Notes: generated by a model not told the origin, from the sequence alone. Positions 44,101 through 52,483 are shown, numbered from the stretch's first letter. The stretch is DNA of 64,000 nt from Streptantibioticus cattleyicolor NRRL 8057 = DSM 46488 (GCF_000240165.1 NC_017586.1:3100001-3164000); one strand, 5' to 3'. Numbers and translations are program-made.

Positions 44101-45010
44101 CGCCGAACCCGTTCCCGGCTCCAACCCGGCGTTCCAGACGAGCGACAGCGAGGGTCAGGGGCAGGCGTTCGCCATCGGTGCCCCGGCGGACGGCGCCGAG
44201 GGGCCCGAGATGCTCGACGGCCCGGGCGGCGCGGTGGAGGTGCGGACGGCCCCGGCGGCCGACGCGGACGGGGACGACGAGGGGGCCCCGCCGACGCCGA
44301 TCGCCCCGCGCCGACTGCTGGTCTGGCCCGAACCCGACGTCTCCACCCGGCAGGCGCTGACCGACCGCGGCTACCGCCCGGTGACCGTGCGGTCCCGGGA
44401 GGAGGTGGACGCGCAGGTCGCCGAGTACCCGGCGGCGCTCTTCGTCGACCCGCTGACCGGGCCGATCACCCGTACCGCGTTGCAGTCGTTGCGGGCGGCG
44501 GCGGTGGCGGCGGAGGTCCCGGTGCTGGTCACCGCGGGGCTCGGCCAGGCCACCCGGGAGGCGGCGTACGGGGCCGACCCGGCCGTCCTGCTCAAGGCGC
44601 TCGCCCCGCGCGACAGCGAGCAGCATCCGCCGCGCGTCCTGCTGGTCGAGAGCCACCAGGACATCGCCGCGGCGTTCACGGCGACGCTGGAACGGCGCGG
44701 CATGCAGGTGGCGCACGCGGCGTCGGAAGGCGACGCGGCGACCATCGCCGCCCAGATCCGACCGAACCTGGTCGTGATGGATCTGATGCTGATCAGGCGG
44801 CGTCGGGTCGGGATCGTGGACTGGCTGCGTTCCAACGGCCTGCTCACCCGTACCCCGCTGGTGGTGTACACCTCGGTCGACATCGACGCCGCCGAACTGC
44901 CCCGCCTCGGCACCGGTGAGACCGTGCTCTTCCTGGCCGAGCGCTCGACCAGCGGCGAGGTGCAGGGGCGCATCGTGGATCTGCTGAGCAAGATCGGTAC
45001 GGACGGCTGA
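41174..45010 (+). CDS. Giant PAS-PAS-pseudokinase-linker-double receiver protein
   Basis: 1278 residues. PAS 1 (~8-140: ALPDALLLVNANGTVVNANA) and PAS 2 (~147-265: VVGVDTEGKVVLVNPSAAQI) precede a DHp-like helix pair in which the phospho-His is absent (VLDASLRGPLEELR) and an ATPase-like region (~350-480) without N and G boxes except GQGSAYVLEV. A Gly/Ala/Pro/Thr-rich linker of ~560 residues follows. Two receiver-like domains end it: 1045-1145 (LFVDPLTG) and 1151-1275 (VLLVESHQD, VVMDLMLI). The second has the Asp but no conserved Lys. It looks like a scaffold or sensor, not an active kinase. GTG 41174, GGGAGGA at 41159-41165. Confidence 0.82.
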   Translation: MSSRPSRGAARLAAILDALPDALLLVNANGTVVNANAIALETFEAPGTALVGRGLLDLLPSFDSRRIPGSMRRPDTGDDGRTKPTRMVARRTDGTEFPVEVTSANLEDGRTPYADPYHPYTGDELLMLVVRDLTGTMDTEAELARQQRQTEMILRAASEGVVGVDTEGKVVLVNPSAAQILGFRASDLGGQELHPLIHHSRADGTPLPYEETPLADTLRSGRKHRVRGQVLWTKDKRAVPVDLTTAPVREADQLVGAVMTFTDRTPFDALVARHTQLRAVLDASLRGPLEELRAELGALADDPAGQLWPEANQTLHHLAAGYARMTTLIDNVLAFQQLDSGKEKLDRRPTGLDKVVAAGVEGAVELIGPGRAQFAVHAPPVEAVVDAVRLAQALSHLIADVAGVDATGRTAVVAGGGDSTIVVAAARRGDVVRIEVRGPHSGGSPVHVPITRGIVERHGGVLQTHEVPGQGSAYVLEVPVGETGDDAGGGPGGATADGEGARNRESETTVMPMPAEPARGTRGPAGASAGAPGAGAGGAAGAGTPTGPGGASGTGADGARAGGVRPSRPRRRPVGEGSETADGDGGAAGGGAAPGTPAGSAIALPAGPSGAAAAGGPGNGGVAGASGVPGAEQPTGRRRALRRADEDVPEEAPQSAVRPPSGRRARRALADGQQGARATAPATPGGHPAPGDQPELTARPSAHALPPGGATAGEPPADAAWPGHGPVPGPATGMAPVPPQGQGRGGRGAGGPGPVSAQGGPGLPATVPAQPTPSGRRAKKPAGQPEGNGPVALPPGAGYPAGGGAAVTGPGQARHGVPGARRAPGEPAAGHDTPGHDVPAGTPAHGIPAQHGTPAQGTPAHTTPAHGTSARPNSGTPDPGAPATGAPTTNAPATGSDGHGISVRTLGQGVAFTHPLPGQSEPPRAGQAVPLPAQQPAAGSGRRRRHSASTDPQPAPEHAPGARPHPTEGSVDQVGAAEPVPGSNPAFQTSDSEGQGQAFAIGAPADGAEGPEMLDGPGGAVEVRTAPAADADGDDEGAPPTPIAPRRLLVWPEPDVSTRQALTDRGYRPVTVRSREEVDAQVAEYPAALFVDPLTGPITRTALQSLRAAAVAAEVPVLVTAGLGQATREAAYGADPAVLLKALAPRDSEQHPPRVLLVESHQDIAAAFTATLERRGMQVAHAASEGDAATIAAQIRPNLVVMDLMLIRRRRVGIVDWLRSNGLLTRTPLVVYTSVDIDAAELPRLGTGETVLFLAERSTSGEVQGRIVDLLSKIGTDG

Positions 45011-45065
45011 GCCGGGACGGCGCGGGCGCGGGCTTGAAGGGCCGGGGCGCGCGCTGAAGGGGCGC

Positions 45066-45094
45066 GGGGCGCTCACGACCACGCGGAGCGCCCC
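45066..45094 (+). terminator. Terminator after the PAS protein gene
   Basis: GGGGCGCT pairs with AGCGCCCC (13-base loop) followed by TTG; it lies between convergent genes. Confidence 0.6.
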
Positions 45095-45168
45095 TTGTCC
45101 CCCGGGGCGCCCCCGCGATCTCCGAGGCGCCCCGGTGATCCCCTGTACGCCCCCGGCCGGCTTCCGCG

Positions 45169-46815
45169 CTACAGCGTCTCGACCGCCAACTCCCCGTCCG
45201 CGTACCGCTTGCGCAGCACCTTCTTGTCGAACTTGCCCACCGAGGTCTTCGGCACCGACTCCAGCAGCGACCAGCGCTCCGGGAGCTGCCAGCGGGCGAC
45301 CCGCAGCGCGAGGAACTCCCGGAGTTCGGCGAAACCGGCGGTGGCTCCGGGCCTCAACACCACGGTGGCCAGCGGACGTTCACCCCACTTGTCGTCCGGC
45401 ACCGCCACCACCGCGGCCTCGGCGACCTCGGGGTGGGCCATCAGATGGTTCTCCAGCTCGACACTGGAGATCCATTCGCCGCCCGACTTGATCACGTCCT
45501 TGGCCCGGTCGGTCAGGGTGAGGTAGCCGTCCGGGGTGATCGTGCCCACGTCACCGGTGCGCAGCCAGCCGTCCCGGAACTTGTCGTCCGGCCGGACCGG
45601 TTCCGCGCCCGCCCCGCCATGGTACGCGCCGGCGATCCACGGTCCGCGGACCTCCAGCTCACCGGCGCTTTCACCGTCCCACGGCAGCACGTCGCCGTCC
45701 GGGCCGATCAGCCGGGCCTCGACCGAGGCCGGGAAGCGGCCCTGGGTGATCCGGTACGGCCACGCCTCGTCCGGGTCGGTGACGGTGGCCGGCGGATGCG
45801 CGATGGAACCCAGCGGCGAGGTCTCGGTCATCCCCCACGCCTGGACGACGGTGACCCCGTGGCGTTCCTCGAAGTCCCGCATGAGCGACGGCGGACAGGC
45901 CGAGCCGCCGATCACCACCGCGCGCAGGCTGCTGATGTCCCGCTCCCGGGCCGCCAGTTCGCCGAGGAGCCCCTGCCAGATGGTGGGGACGGCGGCGGCG
46001 TGCGTGGGCCGTTCCGTCTCGATCATCTCGGCGATCGCGGCCGGCTGCAGGAAGCGGTCGGTCAGCAGCAGCCCGATGCCGGCCAGGAAGGCGGCGTGCG
46101 GCAACCCCCAGGCCAGTACGTGGAACATCGGCACGATCGGGAGCGAGGTGTCCCGGGAGGTGAGCCCGAACGACTCGGCCATGTTGACCTGCATCGAATG
46201 CAGGTAGATCGAACGGTGGCTGTAGACCACGCCCTTGGGGTCCCCGGTGGTGCCCGAGGTGTAGCACATCGCCGCCGGATGACGTTCGTCCAGCTCGGGC
46301 CAGTCGTACGTGGTCGGGCGGCCGGCCAGCAGCGTCTCGTAGTCGTGCACCGCCGGACGGCACCCGGCCAGCAGCGAGGTGTCCCCGGGGCCCACGACGA
46401 CCAGGTGCTCCACCGTCTCCATGCGCGGCAGCAGGGGCGCGAGCAGCGGCAGCAGCGAACCGTTGACCAGCACCACCCGGTCGGCGGCGTGGTTGACGAT
46501 CCACACCAGCTGCTCGGGGGCGAGCCGCAGGTTGAGCGTGTGGAGCACCGCGCCCATGCACGGGATGGCGAAATACGCCTCCATGTGCTCGGCGTTGTTC
46601 CACATCAAGGTGCCCGTCGGCTCCCCCGCCTCGACCCCGAGGTCACGCAGGGCGTGCGCGAGCTGCGCCGCCCGGGCGCCGATCTCGGCGAAGCTGCGGC
46701 GGTCGGGCCGGCCCTCGCCCGTCCAGGTGGTGACCTGGGCTCTGCCGTGGACGGTCGCCCCGTGCGCCAGGATCCGCGAGAGCGTGAGGGGTACGTCCTG
46801 CATCGTGCTCTGCAC
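45169..46815 (-). CDS. Fatty acyl-CoA ligase (AMP-binding enzyme)
   Basis: 548 residues. P-loop-like CYTSGTTGDPKGVVYSHRS, A5 motif GMTETSPLGS, A7/A8 WLRTGDVGTITPDGYLTLTD with RAKDVIKSGGEWISS, and the catalytic Lys near the end (KTSVGKFDKKVLRK). Activates a carboxylic acid as acyl-AMP and then acyl-CoA; the medium/long-chain fatty-acid branch is likely. GTG 46815 was chosen since GGGAGG is 6 bases upstream (complement of 46822-46827); ATG 46803 is the alternative. Single gene next to an ECF sigma gene. Confidence 0.93.
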   Translation of the reverse strand: MQSTMQDVPLTLSRILAHGATVHGRAQVTTWTGEGRPDRRSFAEIGARAAQLAHALRDLGVEAGEPTGTLMWNNAEHMEAYFAIPCMGAVLHTLNLRLAPEQLVWIVNHAADRVVLVNGSLLPLLAPLLPRMETVEHLVVVGPGDTSLLAGCRPAVHDYETLLAGRPTTYDWPELDERHPAAMCYTSGTTGDPKGVVYSHRSIYLHSMQVNMAESFGLTSRDTSLPIVPMFHVLAWGLPHAAFLAGIGLLLTDRFLQPAAIAEMIETERPTHAAAVPTIWQGLLGELAARERDISSLRAVVIGGSACPPSLMRDFEERHGVTVVQAWGMTETSPLGSIAHPPATVTDPDEAWPYRITQGRFPASVEARLIGPDGDVLPWDGESAGELEVRGPWIAGAYHGGAGAEPVRPDDKFRDGWLRTGDVGTITPDGYLTLTDRAKDVIKSGGEWISSVELENHLMAHPEVAEAAVVAVPDDKWGERPLATVVLRPGATAGFAELREFLALRVARWQLPERWSLLESVPKTSVGKFDKKVLRKRYADGELAVETL

Positions 46816-46955
46816 CGGGGGCCTCCCCAATTTCCACGCGCCGGAGGCGACGCGTTACGCGAGGGTAATGTCCCGCGATTCTGGTGGCGTACCCGGCGGT
46901 ATGTCACTACCCCGGTGGCCCAGCTCACGCCGTGTCCGCCTCCCGCGGACCCCGC

Positions 46956-47474
46956 TCACCAGTGGAAACCGGCCCGCAGCTCCGGATCGCTGCGCAGTTT
47001 GACCAGCGCGCGGGAGACCGCGCTCTTGACGGTGCCCACCGAGACCCCCATCACCTCGGCGGTCTGCACCTCGCTGAGGTCTTCGTAGTACCGCAGCACG
47101 ACCATCGCGCGCTGCCGGGCGGGAAGTCTGCCGACGGCGTGCCACAGCGCGTCCCGCTGGGCCTGCGCCTCCGCCGGGTCGGGGTCGACGGCGCGCTGCT
47201 CGGGGACCTCGTCGCAGGCGTACTCGTCCACCCGGCGCTTGCGCCACTGCGAGGTGCGCGTGTTGACCAACGTGCGCCGGACGTAACGGTCGAGCGCCCC
47301 CCGGTCGTCGATCCGGTCCCAGGCGAGATAGGTCTTGGTCAGAGCCGTCTGCAGCAGGTCCTCGGCGTCGCACTGGTTGGCGGTCAGGGAGCGCGCGGTG
47401 CGCAGCAGCACCGGCCCCCGGTCCCGTACGTAGCGCGTGAACTGCTGAGCGCTGGTGCAGACAGGCGTGGTCAT
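46956..47474 (-). CDS. ECF sigma factor, SigE family
   Basis: 172 residues. Region 2: FTRYVRDRGPVLLRTARSLT, DAEDLLQTALTKTYLAWDRI. Region 4: LPARQRAMVVLRYYEDLSEV, TAEVMGVSVGTVKSAVSRAL. This SASP/SigE-type group is abundant in Streptomyces and usually lacks an adjacent anti-sigma gene, as here. Separated by 127 bp from the upstream DUF1906 protein gene on the same strand. Confidence 0.92.
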   Translation of the reverse strand: MTTPVCTSAQQFTRYVRDRGPVLLRTARSLTANQCDAEDLLQTALTKTYLAWDRIDDRGALDRYVRRTLVNTRTSQWRKRRVDEYACDEVPEQRAVDPDPAEAQAQRDALWHAVGRLPARQRAMVVLRYYEDLSEVQTAEVMGVSVGTVKSAVSRALVKLRSDPELRAGFHW

Positions 47475-47601
47475 GGCGTCAACGCTATGAGCGCCATCGC
47501 CCGCCGGGGATCGCCCGCAGGTGCCGAAGCGGGGTCCCCCTCAAGTCGTAGGGCACCGGCCGCCGCTACGCCCCGAGGCGGGACCCGGCTCGGGGTCGGC
47601 G

Positions 47602-49191
47602 TCAGGGCAGTCTCAGGGCTGCCCCGGCCCCCGGCCAGCTCCGCCACGATCCGGCGGACGGCACCCCGAGCCCGGCCGGGAACGGCGACGGAACCGACGG
47701 GTACGGGAACGGCACGCCCGGAACCGCGCCGGCCACCGGGTTCCTCACCAGGGTCGTCCCCGGCACCGCCACGGGAACGAACGGTACGCCGGCGCGTTCC
47801 GGCAGCCGTACGCGCGCTGGAGCGTACGCGCGGGCGTACGCGGACGGACGGGGGTGGGCGTGAGCGTACGGGCCGAATCGCAGGGGCGCGCGGGCGGAGC
47901 GGCGGCCGGGGTGCCCGAGGCGGTTCGGCAGCCGGGCCGCCGACCGGGCCGGGGCCTTGCCCTCCGTCCACGCCGTGCCGGGGCCGTCCTCGTCGGCGCT
48001 CTCCGGGTCGCCCGCGTTCTTCTTGGCTCCCGCCATGATGGCCACCGGGGCGTCCACCAGGTTGCGGTCGATCTTCAGGCTCTTGCCGCCGTGGCTCTCG
48101 TGGATGTCCCCGGCGAACTGGTGCACCCTGCGATGCGGGCTCCACGCCGTACGCGACAGCTTCGCCTCGCCGTACACGTCCGGCGGAACGTTCCAGCGGG
48201 CGAACCACATCAGGTCCGGCAGCGAGGGCCGCCCCAGACGCCGCGCGACCTCCAGCTGGGCGACCCCGGAATCCGCGCTGCTGTAGAAGCCGGGGACGTA
48301 CCCCCTGGCACGCAGCGCGCGGTTCCACGCCTGGGTGAAGGCGATCACCGGCTCGGTACAGCGGTCGCTGCGCACGTCGTACGCCTCGATATCCAGGTAG
48401 ACCGGGCTGTGCTTGGCGAGCCCCAGCGCACCGGCCGCCCGCGCCGCGTCCGCCGCCTCGGCGGCGCCGTTGGCGCTCGCGTGCGCGGTGTCGATCGGAT
48501 AGTTGCGTTCCCGGCGCTCCAACGCGCACGGCGACTGCGAGCCCACGTACACCGGCAGGATGCGCCACCCCATCGCCACGACCGAACGCGCCCAGCCGGC
48601 CGAGAGGTTGGGCTGGGCACAACTGCGCGCCCGGCCGCCGATGTAGGCGCCCACCGCGCCGTACGGCGACTGCCGCCAGGCCCGCATGGTGCCCAGGTCC
48701 GGCGCGGAGCAGGAGTCGAAGGCCCAGCCCCGGAAGATCTGCGCGCCGAGCCGCCGCATGTCCCCGGTGGTGGGTGCGGACGCCGACGCCGCTCCCGGCT
48801 GGTCGCCCTCCTCCTGCTGCCGCGGCCGGCCGTGTTGGGGGCGGCCGGGCTTCATGCCCGGACCGGGCGTGCCGACCGGGTCCGGGACGCTCCCCGGATC
48901 CGGTACGGCGCCGGTCTCCGGTCCACCCGAGCCCTGGTCCGGCGCGCCGACCTCGTCCGGGGCGCCGCCGAGATCCGGGAGCGGCCCGGGGTCGCCCGGG
49001 TCGGCGGTGTCCGGGGCGTCGGGGGTGTCCGGAACGTCCGGGGCCTCCGGTGGCGGCGACGCCGGATTGCTGTGCGGACGGGGCGGCCCCGGTGGTCCGG
49101 CCCCCTCCGCCGGCGCGATCGCGGTGACCACGCAGGCCAGCGCGGCCAACACGGCCAGCGCAAATCCGATGATCCGGTTCTCGTGGCGCAT
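47602..49191 (-). CDS. Secreted DUF1906 (Rv2525c-like) glycoside-hydrolase-like protein
   Basis: 529 residues. A signal peptide or anchor (RIIGFALAVLAALACVVTAI) precedes ~100 residues rich in Pro/Asp/Gly (PDTPDAPDTADPGDPG). The central domain (~145-370) has GWAFDSCSAPDLGTMRAW, YIGGRARSCAQPN, ILPVYVGSQSPC, SPVYLDIEAYD and GYVPGFYSSADSGVAQLE, a TIM-barrel-like DUF1906 module thought to act on the cell wall. The acid in YLDIEAY could be catalytic. A basic Pro/Ala/Arg tail follows. ATG 49191 has only a weak ribosome-binding site. In other actinobacteria this family is exported; role unproven. Confidence 0.83.
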   Translation of the reverse strand: MRHENRIIGFALAVLAALACVVTAIAPAEGAGPPGPPRPHSNPASPPPEAPDVPDTPDAPDTADPGDPGPLPDLGGAPDEVGAPDQGSGGPETGAVPDPGSVPDPVGTPGPGMKPGRPQHGRPRQQEEGDQPGAASASAPTTGDMRRLGAQIFRGWAFDSCSAPDLGTMRAWRQSPYGAVGAYIGGRARSCAQPNLSAGWARSVVAMGWRILPVYVGSQSPCALERRERNYPIDTAHASANGAAEAADAARAAGALGLAKHSPVYLDIEAYDVRSDRCTEPVIAFTQAWNRALRARGYVPGFYSSADSGVAQLEVARRLGRPSLPDLMWFARWNVPPDVYGEAKLSRTAWSPHRRVHQFAGDIHESHGGKSLKIDRNLVDAPVAIMAGAKKNAGDPESADEDGPGTAWTEGKAPARSAARLPNRLGHPGRRSARAPLRFGPYAHAHPRPSAYARAYAPARVRLPERAGVPFVPVAVPGTTLVRNPVAGAVPGVPFPYPSVPSPFPAGLGVPSAGSWRSWPGAGAALRLP

Positions 49192-49636
49192 GACGCCGAG
49201 TGAAGACGCCCCGGACCGCCCCACGTAGCAGGCACGCCCGGGTGGCCCCAGGGTTCAGCCGTTCGCCAGGGCGGTACGCCCGGGTCCGCCCCCGCCACGC
49301 CGCCCCCGGAGCCGACCGGACGGGGGCCCGCTGGCGGGGTCGGGGGTCCGTTGTCACGGTGGGGGGCGGTTGCGGGGCGAGCGGGGGCTGACGGCCCGGC
49401 CACCGCGCCGACGCGTTCCGGGCCCGCGTGCCCCGACGCCACAACCACCGCGCCGATGTACAGCGGCGCCCACGTCGCCCCGGCGCCCGCGTCCCCGAAA
49501 CCCACACACCCCGAGCCGACGGGCGGCCGGCCGGGGTCGGCGGTCAGCCGCCGCCAGGCGGCCACGTCGGCCGGGCCGGAGCCGCACCCGGCACGGCCCG
49601 ATCGCACCCGAACGGGCCGCCCCACTCCGTACGGGC
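49192..49636. other. Gene-free stretch
   Basis: 445 bp, very GC-rich, between two minus-strand genes. Presumably promoter of the DUF1906 gene and 3' region of the Ltp operon. No gene seen. Confidence 0.45.
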
Positions 49637-50836
49637 TCAGACGTCCCTGCTCAGCAGGAGCGCCGAGGTGGGGACGCCGGTGCCCGCGGTGACGAGGGCG
49701 TGGTGGACGCCGGGTATCTGGTTGACGGAGGTGCCGCGGATCTGCCGGGTGGCCTCGGCTATACCGTTCATGCCGTGGAGGTAGGCCTCGCCGAGTTGTC
49801 CGCCGTGCGGGTTGAGCGGGAGGCGGCCCCCGAGTTCGAGGGCGCCGTCGGCCGCGAAGCCGGCCGCCTCTCCGCGTCCGCAGAAGCCGAATTCCTCCAG
49901 TTGCATCAGGACGAACGGGGTGAAGTGGTCGTAGAGCACGGCGACGTCGACGTCGGCCGGGCCCAGCCCCGAGGTGCGCCAGAGCTGGCGGGCGACGACG
50001 CCCATCTCGGGCAGCCGGGCCAGGTCGTCGTCGGCGCCGCCGGTCCGGTAGAAGCTGGTCATCTGCTCCTGGGCACGTCCGGCGCCCTGGGCGGCGGCGG
50101 TGACGACGGCGGGCCGGTGCGGCAGGTCCCGGGCGCGTTCCACCGAGGTGACCACGATCGCCTGGCCGCCGTCGGTCTCCTGGCAGCAGTCGAGCAGCCG
50201 CAGCGGCTCGACTATCCACCGCGAGGCGGCGTGGTCGGCGAGGGTGATGGGCTTGCCGTAGAAGTAGGCGGCCGGGTTGGTCGCGGCGTGACGGCGGTCG
50301 GCGACGGCCACCGGCGCGAAGGCGTCCGGGGTGAGGCCGTAGGTGTGCAGGTAGCGCTGGGCGGCCATCGCCACCCAGGACGCCGGCGTGAGCAGTCCGA
50401 ACGGCAGCGCCCAGCCCAGCGCCACCCCCTCCGCCGACGGCTCCCGATGGCGCACCCCGCTGCCGAAACGGCGCCCGGAACGTTCGTTGAAGGCGCGGTA
50501 GCAGACCACCACCTCCGCTGTTCCCGCCGCGATGGCGAGCGCGGCCTGCTGAACGGTGGCGCACGCGGCGCCGCCTCCGTAGTGGACGCGGGAGAAGAAG
50601 GAGAGTTCGCCGATCCCGACCGCCTGGGCCACCGTGATCTCGGGGCTGGTGTCCATGGTGAACGTGACCAGACCGTCCACGTCGGCCGCGGTCAGCCCGG
50701 CGTCGTCCAGCGCGGCCCGGACCGCCTCCGCCGCGAGGGCCAGCTCGCTGCGGCCGGAGTCCTTGGAGAACTCGGTGGCCCCGATGCCCACGACGGCGGC
50801 ACGACCGCCGAGCCGGTCCGGGGCGGTGAGCGTCAT
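49637..50836 (-). CDS. Thiolase-fold lipid-transfer protein, Ltp2-like
   Basis: 399 residues. RAAVVGIGATEFSKDSGRSE, DVDGLVTFTMDTSPEITVAQ, GGGAACATVQQAALAIAAG (nucleophile loop), and C-terminal NPHGGQLGEAYLHGMNG with the conserved His/Gly. In mycobacterial cholesterol side-chain breakdown, Ltp2 is a retro-aldolase working on a DUF35 partner. The partner-type gene (ChsH2-like) lies two genes upstream here. Overlaps the MaoC gene by ATGA (50833-50836), so it is the last gene of a coupled operon. Confidence 0.88.
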   Translation of the reverse strand: MTLTAPDRLGGRAAVVGIGATEFSKDSGRSELALAAEAVRAALDDAGLTAADVDGLVTFTMDTSPEITVAQAVGIGELSFFSRVHYGGGAACATVQQAALAIAAGTAEVVVCYRAFNERSGRRFGSGVRHREPSAEGVALGWALPFGLLTPASWVAMAAQRYLHTYGLTPDAFAPVAVADRRHAATNPAAYFYGKPITLADHAASRWIVEPLRLLDCCQETDGGQAIVVTSVERARDLPHRPAVVTAAAQGAGRAQEQMTSFYRTGGADDDLARLPEMGVVARQLWRTSGLGPADVDVAVLYDHFTPFVLMQLEEFGFCGRGEAAGFAADGALELGGRLPLNPHGGQLGEAYLHGMNGIAEATRQIRGTSVNQIPGVHHALVTAGTGVPTSALLLSRDV

Positions 50837-51360
50837 CGCGGCGCTCCTTCCACGGCGGCACCGGCGGCGGGTTCCACGCCCGCACCGGAGGCGGGGGCGT
50901 CCTCCGACGCGCCGGGCGTGCTCGTCGCCGGAAGCCCGGCCGTACCGTCGGCGCCGGCCGTGGAACCCACCGGCAACGCCACCGTCACCCGCCCCGTGAC
51001 GTGGTTGCCGATGGCGTTCCTGCCGGTGACCTCGATCTCGGCGGTGGCACCGGTGACCTCCGTGACCTTTCCGGTCAACACCATTTCGTCGCCGGGATAG
51101 TTGGGGGCGCCGAGGCGGATCCGTACCGCGCGCAGAGTGGCCGCCGCGCCGGTGCGGCCGGTGACGTATTCGGTGACGTAGCGCCCGACCAGGCCGTTGG
51201 TGGTCAGGATATTCATGAAGATGTCGGGGGAGCCCTTGGCCCGGGCCGCCTCGGCGTCGTGGTGGACGTCCTGGTAGTCGCGGGTGGCGATGGCCCCGGC
51301 GACGATGAGGGTGCAGGTGATGGGTACCCGCAGCGGCGGCAGTTCGTCACCGGGTCGCAC
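50833..51360 (-). CDS. MaoC-family hydratase, ChsH1-like
   Basis: 175 residues, one hot-dog fold. The hydratase signature is present: ATRDYQDVHHDAEAARAKG, DIFMNILTTNGLVGRYVTEY, RLGAPNYPGDEMVLTGKV. In the igr operon ChsH1 and ChsH2 form an enoyl-CoA hydratase for steroid side chains; other bulky acyl-CoAs are possible. An Ala/Gly/Pro-rich tail of ~40 residues is extra. The GTG start overlaps the upstream gene by 14 bp. Confidence 0.87.
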   Translation of the reverse strand: MRPGDELPPLRVPITCTLIVAGAIATRDYQDVHHDAEAARAKGSPDIFMNILTTNGLVGRYVTEYVTGRTGAAATLRAVRIRLGAPNYPGDEMVLTGKVTEVTGATAEIEVTGRNAIGNHVTGRVTVALPVGSTAGADGTAGLPATSTPGASEDAPASGAGVEPAAGAAVEGAPR

Positions 51361-52342
51361 GGACTTCCCCTTCCGTCGCGCTTCGGGCGCCCCGGAAGAC
51401 CGGCAGCGTCAACTCGTCGTCCACCGCGAGGAATTCGAGGTCAACCGGCATCCCGATGCGTACCTGGTCGTGACGGACCCCGGTGATGTCGCTGATCATC
51501 CGGACCCCTTCGGCGAGCTCCACCAGGGCGACCGCGTAGGGCGGCGAGAAGGCCGGGAACGGCGGGTGGTGCATGACGACGTACGAGTGCACCCGGCCCG
51601 CGCCGCTCGCCCGCACGGTGTCCCAGTCGGCCGAACCGCAGCCGTTGCACCCCGGCAGCCACGGGAAACGCAGCAGGCCGCACCCGGTGCAGCGCTGGAT
51701 CAGCAACTCGTGCCGGGCCACGCCCTCCCAGAAGCCGGCGTTGTCCCGGTTGACGACCGGACGGGGGCGTAAGGCGCTCGCGGCGGACGGTGAACCCCCG
51801 CCGTGCGACGAGGACTTCGCGGGCACCTGGTCTCCGGTGCGCGCCGGGGAACCGGGCGGCGTGACGTGCGCGGGGGCGTACTTGAGGATGCGGAAGCGGT
51901 GGGTGCCGACCCGTTCGCCACCGGACCACACCTCCGTCCTGGTGGTGACGAAGTAGCCGGTGCCGAGCTTCGTCGTCTTGCGCGGCGAGACGGATTCGAC
52001 GACGGCGTCGAAGGCGATCCGGTCTCCGGTACGCAGCGGGCGCAGGTATTCCTGCTCGCAGTCGGTCGCCACGACCGAGGTGAAGCCGGCGGCGTCGAGT
52101 TCGCGGAGGAGGGCGTCGAAGGGGCCGGCGCGGTCGGTGTGCCCGGTGAGCCCGGCCATGGTCCACACCTGGAGCATGGTGGGCGGCGCGGTGCCGTCGG
52201 GTGGTGGCGGATGGCCGATCGCCTCGCACCAATGCCTGATCATGGGAGCGTTGACGGGGTCCTTGCCCTGGCCACGGCGGGTCGCGGGCGCGCCCTCGTA
52301 CGCCCTGAGCCGGTCATGGAGCCGGTCCGTGGTCCCGCTCAT
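51347..52342 (-). CDS. Fused MaoC / DUF35 zinc-ribbon OB-fold protein, ChsH2-like
   Basis: 331 residues. The N-terminal hot-dog domain (APMIRHWCEAIGHPPPPDGT, TMLQVWTMAGLTG, CEQEYLRPLRTGDRIAFDAV) resembles MaoC_dehydrat_N. The C-terminal DUF35 part has a zinc ribbon CTGCGLLRFPWLPGCNGC and an OB fold (GRVHSYVVMHHPPFPAF). Exactly this fusion (ChsH2) pairs with ChsH1 as hydratase and with Ltp2 as aldolase in mycobacteria. ATG 52342 has AGGAGG 7 bases upstream. First gene of the operon, with a CTGAC-N5-GTCAG site 38 bp upstream. Confidence 0.9.
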   Translation of the reverse strand: MSGTTDRLHDRLRAYEGAPATRRGQGKDPVNAPMIRHWCEAIGHPPPPDGTAPPTMLQVWTMAGLTGHTDRAGPFDALLRELDAAGFTSVVATDCEQEYLRPLRTGDRIAFDAVVESVSPRKTTKLGTGYFVTTRTEVWSGGERVGTHRFRILKYAPAHVTPPGSPARTGDQVPAKSSSHGGGSPSAASALRPRPVVNRDNAGFWEGVARHELLIQRCTGCGLLRFPWLPGCNGCGSADWDTVRASGAGRVHSYVVMHHPPFPAFSPPYAVALVELAEGVRMISDITGVRHDQVRIGMPVDLEFLAVDDELTLPVFRGARSATEGEVRATR

Positions 52343-52379
52343 CGTGCGCCCTCCTGTCTCCTGGTGGGGCACTCGGAAT

Positions 52380-52394
52380 CTGACTAGCCGTCAG
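52380..52394. promoter_or_regulatory. CTGAC-N5-GTCAG operator candidate of the ChsH2-like operon
   Basis: CTGAC-TAGCC-GTCAG, 38 bp upstream of ATG 52342; the arms equal those at 19725-19739. Confidence 0.5.
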
Positions 52395-52462
52395 TTTCAG
52401 TGGTGCCGTCGACGCCGTCAAGGCAGCCAGGATTACACGAAGGACGCCGATTTCGCCGAGCG

Positions 52463-52483
52463 CTGTCCACAGCATGTGGATAA
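52463..52483. promoter_or_regulatory. Facing DnaA-box pair
   Basis: CTGTCCACA (52463-52471, one mismatch to TTGTCCACA) and TGTGGATAA (52475-52483, exact TTATCCACA on the other strand), 3 bp apart and inverted. Confidence 0.5.

Noticed and set aside
41174-45010. Active hybrid histidine kinase
   Set aside because: No phospho-accepting His and no N or G boxes could be found in the kinase-like region.
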